This document shows positions 6,300-12,936 of a stretch of 12,936 nucleotides of DNA, piece after piece. Origin of the DNA: Syntrophaceae bacterium UBA2208 (GTDB taxonomy: Bacteria > Desulfobacterota > BSN033 > UBA1163); assembly GCA_002327885.1 (NCBI GenBank), contig DCUS01000197.1, positions 1-12,936 on the forward strand, in the 5' to 3' direction. Each line of letters begins with the position of its first letter. Position 1 is the first letter of the stretch. Under the pieces are notes generated by a model. The model was given only the letters and a program-made list of their open reading frames with translations. It searched no databases and was not told where the DNA came from. The position numbers and the translations under genes were made by a program.

Positions 6300-7787
6300 A
6301 TGGATGTTTATATCTCTGGTGTGGGAATGACAAAATTCGGGAGATCGAAAGAATCTCTCGAAAAGATGATGACCGAGGCTGCCTCTTCAGCTTTGGAAGA
6401 AGCTCACCTGGAAAAAGTGGAGGCAATCTACCTGGGTGTCATGAATGCTGAGGAATTTGTCGGAGACTCCAATTTTGCAACCCTTCTGGCCGACACCCTC
6501 GGGTTAACCGGCACCCCCTCGACTCGCGTGGAGACCGCCTCTTCGACGGGTGCGGGTGCTTTTGAAACGGCCTTCTATGCTGTGGCCTCCGGACACATGA
6601 AACATGTCCTCGTCCTCGCCGGAGAAAAGATGACCCACCTCTCCACTGCCAAAACCACCCGGATTCTTTCCGAAGTGATCGATCGCTCCGAAAGAAGATA
6701 CGGTGCGACCATGCCTGCTTTGGCCGCCATGATTGCACAAAAATATGCCCGCGAATTTAATCTTTCTCCCATGAAACTTGAGGATATTCTTGCCCGGGTG
6801 GCCATCAAGAACCACTCCAACGGTTCGCTCAATCCTTATGCCCAATTCAGAAAAATTATAACCAAAGAAGATTATCTGAAAAGTCAGATGGTTGCTTTTC
6901 CACTCCGACTTTACGATTGTGCGCCGATCACAGATGGAGCCTCTTCCATTATCCTCACTTCTCAGCCGACCCCGATAAGAGTCTCCGGTATCGGCCATGC
7001 CACAGATACGGCTGCGGTGAGGCACCGGACGTCTTTCACCTCCTTTAACTCTACGAAGGAAGCCGCCCAGAAGGCTTATACGATGGCTCAACTCAATCCC
7101 TCTGATATCCAATTTGCAGAGGTCCACGACGCCTTTACCCTTTTTGAAATTATTGGGACAGAAGATTTGGGTTTTTTCCCACCCGGAGAAGGATGGAAGG
7201 CTCTGGAAGAAGGAATCACCCATCTTCAGGGAAGACTTCCGATAAATCCATCCGGGGGATTGAAGGCACGAGGACATCCTGTTGGCGCTTCGGGTCTGGC
7301 TCAATTGGTGGAGATCGTTTATCAACTGAAAGGGAAAGCCGGGAAGGAAAGACAATTAAAGAGGGCGGAGGTTGGATTGGCTAGTAGCATTGGAGGATTG
7401 GGGAATAATAATCTGGTCACCATTCTGGAAAGAAGCGATCGAACACAAATCATCAAAGAAGGTTGGCGCCCTGATTATCACCCGGACATCAGGGTTTCAC
7501 AGAAGAAGCCTGCTCCTCCGCCCTCCGAGGGTGTCGGAATATTGAAAACATTCACCACCCTGTATGCCACGCCAGAAGGATTCCGTTCACCCCTGACGCT
7601 GGGCCTTGTCGAAACGGAGACAGGTGAAATGGTGATGGCCTGCAATCCGGACTATCACTTCCCCCAAAAATTGAAGATGGAGAAAAAGGTTTGCTTGAAA
7701 ACCCGGGAGGGGATTTATGTCTTCGAAAAACTTACTCCCTGGAACCGAATGAAACGCTGGTTCAAGGGCTCATCCAAATCGGGATGA
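6300..7787 (+). CDS. Thiolase-fold protein fused to a C-terminal OB-like domain; active-site Cys replaced by Ser
   Basis: A 495-residue cytoplasmic protein. Residues 1-377 are a thiolase of the SCP2/archaeal acetyl-CoA acetyltransferase type (condensation or cleavage of acyl-CoA). Visible are MDVYISGVGMTKFGR at the N-terminus, DGASSIILT (212-220), EVHDAFT with His276, NPSGGLKARGHPVGASG with the catalytic-type His326, and the end motif ASSIGGLGNN. Residues about 405-478 look like an OB-fold of the DUF35 kind, usually encoded by a separate neighbouring gene and often with a zinc ribbon. Here it is fused and has no CxxC pair. The nucleophile position, VExACASG in relatives, reads RVETASSTGAG, with Ser81 (TCT) where Cys is expected. 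Normal thiolase chemistry is therefore doubtful. It could be a degenerate enzyme, a scaffold, or a synthase partner using another residue. The ATG start has GAGGA 4 nt upstream. No operon partner is visible. Confidence 0.85.
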   Translation: MDVYISGVGMTKFGRSKESLEKMMTEAASSALEEAHLEKVEAIYLGVMNAEEFVGDSNFATLLADTLGLTGTPSTRVETASSTGAGAFETAFYAVASGHMKHVLVLAGEKMTHLSTAKTTRILSEVIDRSERRYGATMPALAAMIAQKYAREFNLSPMKLEDILARVAIKNHSNGSLNPYAQFRKIITKEDYLKSQMVAFPLRLYDCAPITDGASSIILTSQPTPIRVSGIGHATDTAAVRHRTSFTSFNSTKEAAQKAYTMAQLNPSDIQFAEVHDAFTLFEIIGTEDLGFFPPGEGWKALEEGITHLQGRLPINPSGGLKARGHPVGASGLAQLVEIVYQLKGKAGKERQLKRAEVGLASSIGGLGNNNLVTILERSDRTQIIKEGWRPDYHPDIRVSQKKPAPPPSEGVGILKTFTTLYATPEGFRSPLTLGLVETETGEMVMACNPDYHFPQKLKMEKKVCLKTREGIYVFEKLTPWNRMKRWFKGSSKSG

Positions 7788-8249
7788 TCCGCTTTTTCAA
7801 AGAGGGACCAGACATCTTCTAAGAGGAAATAACCTGGGCGATCTGTCCCGCATCAATCGCAATTTAATGCATGGCGAATCCCCGAATTTTACTTCTCTTG
7901 ACAATCCTATATCGATTTGATGCGCAGATCATTTTTCCCATAAAGGGTTTCCCGGTCAAGCAAAACATTTCTGTGTTTTTTAGGGGGAATTGGGTTTTGC
8001 AGAAAAGGGATGTGGAAATGAATTAGGAAAAAGAAGAAAAATCTTTCCTTCACATAAAAGGGCATCAGGAGATTTGAATAAACCCTAATAAAATGGGGAA
8101 ACTTCGCGTAAAGAATTGTTTTGGCATAGAATTTGATATTATTTATATCAGAACATTTCATAAAAAAGAAGAGTAAGGTAAGGGGAAGCTGGAAATGTAG
8201 ACAACTGGAATCCATTATGGGCAATGGAGAAAAAATGGGAGGTTCCAAA
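7788..8249. other. AT-rich intergenic region
   Basis: No supported gene. After the thiolase stop there is no strong terminator. The best candidates are weak: AAAACA/TGTTTT (7962-7967 with 7974-7979, followed by Ts) and an overlapping GCAAAAC/GTTTTGC (7960-7966 with 7994-8000). A TTGACA at 7898-7903 has no matching -10. The right part holds the promoter/palindrome at 8121-8150. A phenylalanine-rich antisense frame here is low-complexity and not credible. Confidence 0.55.
8121..8150 (+). promoter_or_regulatory. Promoter candidate with overlapping palindrome
   Basis: TTGGCA (8121-8126) and TATATC (8144-8149) are spaced 17 nt. A perfect inverted repeat, TGATAT (8134-8139) with ATATCA (8145-8150), overlaps the -10, so a repressor bound there would block transcription. 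Transcription would begin near 8156, about 94 nt before the small cysteine-protein gene. Confidence 0.4.
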
Positions 8250-8528
8250 ATGGCAAAAATTACAGTTTTTGAATGTGATATCTGTAAGGCTCAGTCAAAA
8301 AAAATATATTCCTTCAATTTTGAAATTGCGACTATTCTACTCTCCAACGGAGACAATAAACCCACGGCGGGGACCCCAACGATATCCAAATATGATGTCT
8401 GCTTCAGTCAATGCGCTATTGAAGCCCTGTCAAGAATGTTGGAAGTCGACATTGTGAAAGGAGGGGAGGCCTCCGGGGGGAGAACCGTGAATAATTCGCA
8501 GTTGACCCTAGATATTATGCCTTCATAG
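8250..8528 (+). CDS. Small four-cysteine protein (zinc-binding-like), unrecognised
   Basis: A 92-residue protein of unknown function. It has CDIC (Cys9, Cys12) near the N-terminus and VCFSQC (Cys51, Cys55) in the middle, a spacing that suits a single zinc site. The segment between is beta-prone (IYSFNFEIATILLSNGD), and a short helix (AIEALSRMLEVDIV) follows the second pair. There is no signal peptide, so it is probably cytoplasmic. The frame is open back to 8133, but GGGAGG (8237-8242) lies 7 nt before the ATG at 8250, and the upstream residues look like leader translated by chance. The next plus-strand gene starts 39 nt after the stop, so the two may be cotranscribed. I do not recognise the family. 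Short zinc-ribbon regulators are one option. Confidence 0.65.
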   Translation: MAKITVFECDICKAQSKKIYSFNFEIATILLSNGDNKPTAGTPTISKYDVCFSQCAIEALSRMLEVDIVKGGEASGGRTVNNSQLTLDIMPS

Positions 8529-8539
8529 TAAATTTAATT

Positions 8540-8549
8540 CGGATATCCG
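8540..8549. repeat. Palindrome CGGATATCCG between two plus-strand genes
   Basis: A perfect 10-bp palindrome sits between the stop of the small cysteine-protein gene and the Shine-Dalgarno (8559-8562) of the exported peptidase-like gene. There is no U-tract, so it is not a terminator. It may be a protein-binding site or chance. Confidence 0.25.
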
Positions 8550-8567
8550 GGCTATCTTAGGGAACGT

Positions 8568-9962
8568 ATGCCACCCATAGACACCTTGAATAAAAGGTTT
8601 CGGTTTGAACTTATTGACAATTTTCTGTCAATCTTTTTAATATACAGCATGTCCATTCTTGTTTTATTGCTTTTAATTTTCTTTGCCACCCCCTCCTTCG
8701 GTCAACCGATAAAGGAATCCCCCCGGCAGATCTGGAAAGTGGGAGAGCGCCGATGGACAGTTACGGAGGAGGTTCAATTTGGCCGATGGGTGGAGAAAAA
8801 TATCACCGAAGATTTTTTTATCCGTTATAAAATCCCTGTGGATTGTGCAGATGTCCCCTATGCCATACGATGGATCTATGCCCGAATCGCTCATCTCCCG
8901 GCGGCGGCGACGACGAAGGACAACAAATTGATCGGCCATTGGTCCACAGACTGGGGAAAATTTCCGACCCACCCGGAGTGGCATAAAGACCTCCGGTTTC
9001 GCAAAGCTCTTTTTCATATGTTGACCGAGACCACTACCCGAACCCTTCCCCTGGATACCTATCCTGTTGCCATTGACCGGGATTCGATCACCCCTGGAAC
9101 GGTATTTCTTGTGACGGAATCTCATTCCGGAATCATTGGCCGACTTATCTTAGATGGGAGTAGCATTCACCCCCTTCAGACCTGGGAAGCGACGTCCCCC
9201 GTAAAACTCCAGAAGATGAGCGAAAGGGATTTTCTCACCACGCGGCCGGAATCCACCGTTTTCTCGGGTTTAGTAAAATTCCGCTGGCCCATATTAGAAA
9301 AGAGGCTGTGGAAATATCTTCCTGCGTTGGAACATCCCTTTCACTCTTTGGAGCAGTACTCCGGAAGTTTTTCAGACGAATATAGCGATTTCGTCCAGGC
9401 GGTGGCGAAAAGGATTGACCCGGTGGACTACGATCCCTGGGACAAATGGCAAAAGGTTTTGAATAACACCGTTCAGTATGTCCGAGAAAGGGTCCCGATT
9501 GTTTTAGCAGGATACAAACGGTGTCACAAAGGAGGTTGTCCGGAGGACTCAGACCTATGGGGAATTCATAGCACACCGAACCGTGATGGGAAAATTATCT
9601 TACTCATGGATTACCTTCATCATTTCATCGAATCGAATGATTTCCCCCAAGACTCCATAGAAGAGATGATGGAGGAGATTTCGATTCCCATCCAGGAAGG
9701 CCAATCCGTCACTTTTTACCACGTCTACCAGAATTACCTCTGGCTCTCCCCTCACCCGGAGGACTCCATCGAGGCGCGTTGGGGGTTGAAAAAATGTGAG
9801 ATGATTCTTTCGCAACTTCGAAACGCCCAAACTTCCATCGACTTTATTGAGAGGACCTATCGGAAAAGAGACCCTAAATATGCCGATTTCTCCATTCGCC
9901 AGCAGCAGGAGACCATTCGAAGACTCATCGAAGAATGGGACAGATCGCAGTGTATTTTTTAG
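8568..9962 (+). CDS. Exported papain/NlpC-P60-like cysteine peptidase-like protein
   Basis: A 464-residue protein with a hydrophobic N-terminal segment (about 18-42) ending in TPSFGQ, which reads as a long signal peptide or membrane anchor, so the rest is periplasmic or envelope-bound. The first half resembles a papain-fold NlpC/P60-type domain. VDCADVPYAIRWIY (91-104) offers Cys93 at the start of a helix. ITPGTVFLVTESHSGIIGRL (174-193) matches the loop and strands carrying the catalytic His (His186), followed by a small-residue strand and Trp-rich sequence. The second half (240-464) is unrecognised: helical, charged, with CHKGGC (319-324). A cell-wall or peptide amidase is plausible but inferred only from the Cys/His motifs. 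The ATG at 8568 has AGGG 5 nt upstream. A second ATG at 8649 (residue 28) is possible. It overlaps the convergent HD-GYP gene by 4 nt. Confidence 0.7.
   Translation: MPPIDTLNKRFRFELIDNFLSIFLIYSMSILVLLLLIFFATPSFGQPIKESPRQIWKVGERRWTVTEEVQFGRWVEKNITEDFFIRYKIPVDCADVPYAIRWIYARIAHLPAAATTKDNKLIGHWSTDWGKFPTHPEWHKDLRFRKALFHMLTETTTRTLPLDTYPVAIDRDSITPGTVFLVTESHSGIIGRLILDGSSIHPLQTWEATSPVKLQKMSERDFLTTRPESTVFSGLVKFRWPILEKRLWKYLPALEHPFHSLEQYSGSFSDEYSDFVQAVAKRIDPVDYDPWDKWQKVLNNTVQYVRERVPIVLAGYKRCHKGGCPEDSDLWGIHSTPNRDGKIILLMDYLHHFIESNDFPQDSIEEMMEEISIPIQEGQSVTFYHVYQNYLWLSPHPEDSIEARWGLKKCEMILSQLRNAQTSIDFIERTYRKRDPKYADFSIRQQQETIRRLIEEWDRSQCIF
8614..8651 (+). promoter_or_regulatory. Near-consensus promoter inside the gene start, ending at an ATG
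   Basis: TTGACA (8614-8619) and TAATAT (8638-8643), spaced 18 nt, would place a transcription start at about 8649-8651, which is exactly the codon for Met28. A perfect ATTGACA/TGTCAAT inverted repeat (8613-8619 with 8626-8632) covers the -35. It may be a leaderless alternative start or coincidence in AT-rich signal-peptide coding DNA. Confidence 0.3.
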
Positions 9963-11446
9963 AGAAAATACTTGGCAATATCGATATGGTATTGAAAAGG
10001 ATCTAAGGTTTTAACAATACTTCGTTTGTAACGTCCTTTCCCATCCGTTTCGCTGAGGTCAACCACCCCCTTCTTCACCTCCCCTTCTCTCCCTCGATCC
10101 ACCAGAATGATGATGGGGCGGTCCAACCATTCGGGATCGTGGCTGGGTTTATAGACAATTCCCATTTCACGGCTGTTGAGTAGAACCAGGGATCCAATGG
10201 GATAAATTCCAACGAGGCCGATAAAGATCTTGAGAAGAATGGGATCGAAATGAACGGTCCTCTCCCTCAGCATGATGGCGAGGGCCTGTTCGGGTGTATA
10301 GGGAACTTTCTTATAAATTCGGGGAGTCGTCATCGCATCATAGGAGTCCGCAATCTGAATAATCCTTCCGAAGAGGCTTATTCCTTTTTTTCGATAGAGC
10401 TTCGGGTATCCTGATAGGTCGCTTTTGAGGTGGTGGTCGAAGATCCCAATCACCATCCTGGGGTTGATCTCTCCTAATTGCTTCAGATTGAGAATGATCT
10501 CCACCCCCATCAGCGGATGCTTTTTCATCGTTCCCCATTCTTCATCGTTGAGGGAAGCAGGTTTATTCAAAACTTCTATCGGGATCTTTGATTTTCCGAT
10601 ATCATGAAGCAGGGCCGTGATGCCTAACTCCGTCAAAGTCTTTTTCGAGAATCCTAATCGCTTTCCCATCGCCAAGGAATAGATCGAGACATTCACGGAA
10701 TGATTGAAGGTATATTCATCATAGTTTTTGATCGTCGTCATTCCCAGCAGAATGGATTCATCCTCGATGACGAGATGGACTGCCTTCTGAGCCAGCCGCT
10801 TCAATTTTCTCACATCGGCATACTGCTCCCCCTTGATATGGGTGATCACCTCCTTGATCGCCCCGATCGTCTCAAAAAATACCTTCTTCCCTACCTCTCT
10901 TTGATCTTCCTTGCGAAGAGAAAAGGTCTCGTCCTCATCCCCCTCAACGGTTTCCAACGGATTCACAACGATCGTGTCGATTTGATGGTTAGCCAAGGCT
11001 TGATTGAAGAGGACCGCATTCTCTTGGCAACCTTCCTCCAGCCTCATCAACGTATAGACGAAATCCTTTAGCCCCCCTTCGTCCACCATACTTTTGAAAA
11101 TCACTTCGCCGATCAACTTTTTTTTCCATTGGGTGAGAAGATACTTAAAGCTGGTAAATCCCTCCACCGAATAGCGTAACCGTTGATCGTTGAGAAAGAA
11201 ATCATCCTTGACGATTTTGAGGGAAATAATCCTTTCCTTTTTGATCAGTGTATTAATGGTTTCGAGGGATTCCTGAACGAATTGCTGGATGGCTACATTT
11301 TTGGAATCGTATATTTGAGAAATCCTCATCAACACATGAAATTTGGTGACGAGGTTGTTCCCCAATTTTGACAGATCCGGGTCTTTCACGTCGGGCGTAT
11401 TGTTACCCGCCCTTTCGGGCGGGGTCGCGGGCTGCACTGCGTCCAT
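9959..11446 (-). CDS. HD-GYP domain protein (cyclic-di-nucleotide phosphodiesterase-like)
   Basis: A 495-residue cytoplasmic signalling protein. The HD-GYP core spans roughly 240-400: NHSVNVSIYSLAMGKRLG (His249), LLHDIGK (His281-Asp282), MKKHPLMGVEIL-type helix (His310), IFDHHLKSDLSGYP (His338-His339, GYP 346-348) and IADSYDAMTTPRIY (Asp367, Asp370). HD-GYP proteins hydrolyse c-di-GMP or related cyclic dinucleotides. The usual HHE..DG.GYP reads HHLKSDLSGYP, so one optional metal-ligand Glu is Leu. Catalysis with two metals is still possible. Residues about 35-170 form a sensory or adaptor module resembling the N-terminus of the neighbouring HEAT-repeat protein. The C-terminal 90 residues are beta-rich. 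The ATG start has AAAGGAG 5 nt upstream. It lies 54 nt downstream of the HEAT gene, so the two are probably cotranscribed. A GAAA-loop hairpin lies within codons 8-14. Confidence 0.9.
   Translation of the reverse strand: MDAVQPATPPERAGNNTPDVKDPDLSKLGNNLVTKFHVLMRISQIYDSKNVAIQQFVQESLETINTLIKKERIISLKIVKDDFFLNDQRLRYSVEGFTSFKYLLTQWKKKLIGEVIFKSMVDEGGLKDFVYTLMRLEEGCQENAVLFNQALANHQIDTIVVNPLETVEGDEDETFSLRKEDQREVGKKVFFETIGAIKEVITHIKGEQYADVRKLKRLAQKAVHLVIEDESILLGMTTIKNYDEYTFNHSVNVSIYSLAMGKRLGFSKKTLTELGITALLHDIGKSKIPIEVLNKPASLNDEEWGTMKKHPLMGVEIILNLKQLGEINPRMVIGIFDHHLKSDLSGYPKLYRKKGISLFGRIIQIADSYDAMTTPRIYKKVPYTPEQALAIMLRERTVHFDPILLKIFIGLVGIYPIGSLVLLNSREMGIVYKPSHDPEWLDRPIIILVDRGREGEVKKGVVDLSETDGKGRYKRSIVKTLDPFQYHIDIAKYFL
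11406..11423 (-). repeat. Perfect GC hairpin with GAAA tetraloop in the start of the HD-GYP gene
   Basis: On the minus strand CCCGCCC, loop GAAA, GGGCGGG forms a 7-bp all-GC stem 24 to 41 nt from the A of the ATG. It encodes part of the low-complexity leader ATPPERAGNN. Placement just inside the gene could damp translation initiation. The layout resembles the CCCCGCCC-loop-GGACGGGG hairpin in the LOG-gene leader. Confidence 0.5.
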
Positions 11447-11500
11447 CTTATCTCCTTTACGAACATTCTCCTTTCAGCTTCGAGATGTGAGCTTTCTTTC

Positions 11501-12936
11501 CTACGCTCCCATCATCCTTAAAGTATTCCTGGCGCACTGCCGCATCTCATTCCATTTTGCCTTTTGGAACCATCTTCTTTTTTTGGCAATCTTCTTCAAT
11601 ATCGGGATCACCTCTTTTGATCCTGTCTCACCCAGGGCCCTGAAGAAAGAAGCCTTTTCCTCATAATTCCTTTTATAAAAATCTTCAGACAGGATGGTCT
11701 CTGTGAGCGGCTTCACCGCTTCCGCTTTGGCGTTTTTCGCCAGAAGGAGTGCGGATTTGGCTCTGATCCCGGACACAGAATCCGTCAAAAATTTTTGAAT
11801 CATGTCCCTCCCCTTTTCCCCAAATTTATTGAGGACCTGAAGGGTCTCCTCCCTCACCTTCAAATTTCTATGGGCGGGTAAATGACCTAAATATTTAATC
11901 GCAGAAGGGTTCCCGATCTTTTCAAGGATATAAAGAATGTGGCAGACCAGGAGGGAATTAGGGTCCGTTAAAAATTTGCTGAGCGTTTCAATCTCTCCTC
12001 GAGAAATTTCGACCAACTGGTCGCAGATCGTTCTTCTCCATTTACCGGATTCCAATTCCCCCACTAAATGGCAGAGGGGTTCGACAGCCTGTTGGGTGAG
12101 GGATTGAAGATACTGTTGAATTGGCTCGGAGGAAACTTCGCCGTTTCCTTTCATCACCTTTCCTAAAAGTTCAATGTGGTGGGGGCTGGAAGACTTCTCG
12201 AGAATACGCCGGATGGCAAAGATCTGTTTGTCCTTCAGAACCATGGATTCCATGGTTTCACCGAGGCTCTTCAACAGTGCCACGGCCTTCTCCACCTCTT
12301 TCTGTTCGAGAAGGTATTCGATGACTCGATCGAAGAAGGAAATCATATTCTCATAGGCATCCGCATCCTCGCCGAGATGAAGGAGGATTTCGATCAGGTT
12401 ATCAATTAAGAGAAAGATATATTCGGGCTGTTGCTCCTGCTGGGCTTCCCGTTGGATCACTTCCTTCTCTTCGAGACTGAGCTGACAAGCCTGAACTAAG
12501 GATTGACCTGGAGCAGGGTTGATCGCCTGCTCTATTCCTTCTGGTTCTGTAGCAGGAGGTCTTTGAAGCTGTTCTTCATCTGACTTTTCTTGGGTCCGCT
12601 CTTCCCAGGAGCCTTTGTACTCCGATCTTTTTATCAAATCTGCGTGGGTGGCAGGGACAAAGATGCCGCTTCCCTCTAAAAAATCATCCACCGTGGTGAA
12701 GGTGATGTGAGAAAAATCTTTTTCCCAGAGGAGGGTGACGAGATCATCCTCCATGCGGTTGAGGAAGTCACTTTTCCTCACCACATGGAGGAAATCCAAT
12801 ATCTCCTCAAACTCCAAACCTTTTGAAAATTGGAGTTCCCGGACCCCATCTTTGAAAAAAACGAAAGCTAAACTTTCTTTGATATCTTGATTTTCGTAGA
12901 CGATTTTCCCCTGGTAGTAGAGCCGGTGTTCTCCGA
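11501..12936 (-). CDS. HEAT-repeat protein with HD-GYP-like N-terminal module (5' partial)
   Basis: The frame stays open to the right edge, so the gene starts outside and 477 residues are visible. An internal TTG at 12815-12817 is not the start: the upstream reading GEHRLYYQGKIVYENQ...LAFVFFKDGVREL continues as good protein. Layout: an N-terminal alpha/beta module (visible 1-90), an acidic Glu/Gln/Pro-rich linker (about 105-170), then helical hairpins. From about visible residue 240 to the end these have HEAT-like spacing (ETLSKFLTDPNSLLVCHILYILEKIGNPSAIKYLG, VREETLQVLNKFGEKG, IRAKSALLLAKNAKAEAVKPL, EKASFFRALGETGSKEVIPILKKI). It is likely a cytoplasmic scaffold or protein-interaction subunit. 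The neighbouring HD-GYP gene follows 54 nt downstream on the same strand with a similar N-terminal module, so the two probably act together in signalling. No catalytic motif is visible. Confidence 0.8.
   Translation of the reverse strand, partial: GEHRLYYQGKIVYENQDIKESLAFVFFKDGVRELQFSKGLEFEEILDFLHVVRKSDFLNRMEDDLVTLLWEKDFSHITFTTVDDFLEGSGIFVPATHADLIKRSEYKGSWEERTQEKSDEEQLQRPPATEPEGIEQAINPAPGQSLVQACQLSLEEKEVIQREAQQEQQPEYIFLLIDNLIEILLHLGEDADAYENMISFFDRVIEYLLEQKEVEKAVALLKSLGETMESMVLKDKQIFAIRRILEKSSSPHHIELLGKVMKGNGEVSSEPIQQYLQSLTQQAVEPLCHLVGELESGKWRRTICDQLVEISRGEIETLSKFLTDPNSLLVCHILYILEKIGNPSAIKYLGHLPAHRNLKVREETLQVLNKFGEKGRDMIQKFLTDSVSGIRAKSALLLAKNAKAEAVKPLTETILSEDFYKRNYEEKASFFRALGETGSKEVIPILKKIAKKRRWFQKAKWNEMRQCARNTLRMMGA

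Noticed and set aside
6504..7355. 283-residue antisense frame
   Set aside because: It lies wholly inside the thiolase-fold gene, has Ser/Arg/Gly-biased composition and no recognisable motif: a shadow frame.
7898..7926. TTGACA at 7898 as a promoter
   Set aside because: No acceptable -10 occurs 16 to 18 nt downstream (the sequence there is TGCGCA-like).
7907..8248. 113-residue minus-strand frame
   Set aside because: Phe/Ile/Lys-rich low-complexity translation of AT-rich DNA without a start signal. It covers the promoter region of the small cysteine-protein gene.
8133..8249. N-terminal extension of the small cysteine protein
   Set aside because: The open frame runs back to 8133, but the strong GGGAGG before 8250 and the non-protein-like residues upstream argue for the later ATG.
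12815..12817. TTG as the start of the HEAT-repeat gene
   Set aside because: The frame remains open with protein-like sequence to the right edge, so the gene is 5' truncated by the window and this TTG encodes an internal Leu.

Overview
The window reads as ordinary chromosome of a Gram-negative, probably anaerobic bacterium. Base composition is moderate, with AT-rich intergenic stretches. The mix points towards a Desulfobacterota-like or Nitrospirota-like lineage: a DUF401 transporter, a beta-CASP nuclease, a thiolase fused to an OB-fold tail, an HD-GYP protein next to a HEAT-repeat protein, and palindromic intergenic repeats. No rRNA, protein marker or other taxonomic anchor is present, so this is a guess. 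I see no tRNA, rRNA, CRISPR array, transposase or phage gene.

Layout. (1) Bases 1-1962, minus strand: an operon of a DUF401-type integral membrane transporter followed by a secreted DUF4412-like protein. A Shine-Dalgarno sequence at the left edge suggests the operon continues outside. (2) Bases 1963-2160: a short repeat-derived spacer. (3) Bases 2161-3774, minus: a beta-CASP metallo-beta-lactamase RNA-processing-type nuclease with a basic, coiled C-terminal extension. (4) Bases 3775-3991: a divergent regulatory region with hairpins, a near-consensus sigma70 promoter reading right, and a leader that can fold in alternative ways. (5) Bases 3992-4645, plus: a LOG-family nucleotide phosphoribohydrolase-like protein, convergent with (6) a zinc metallopeptidase-like gene on the minus strand (4684-5679). 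(7) Bases 5680-6299: a 620-base gap holding a palindrome-rich repeat that can form a three-way junction, then AT-rich promoter-like DNA. (8) Bases 6300-7787, plus: a thiolase-fold enzyme with a fused OB-like domain whose expected nucleophilic cysteine is serine. (9) Bases 7788-8249: an AT-rich gap with a promoter and palindrome. (10) Bases 8250-8528 and 8568-9962, plus: a four-cysteine small protein and an exported papain/NlpC-like protein. (11) Bases 9959-12936, minus: an HD-GYP signalling protein preceded by a HEAT-repeat protein that runs off the right edge. The two appear to share an N-terminal module.

The genes do not form one pathway. The best functional pairings are the DUF401/DUF4412 envelope operon, the HEAT/HD-GYP signalling pair, and possibly the small cysteine protein with the exported peptidase-like protein. 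I found no convincing new defence or mobile system. The observations most worth following are the Cys-to-Ser thiolase, the shared module of the HEAT and HD-GYP proteins, and three structured nucleic-acid elements (3922-3972, 5811-5866 and 11406-11423).
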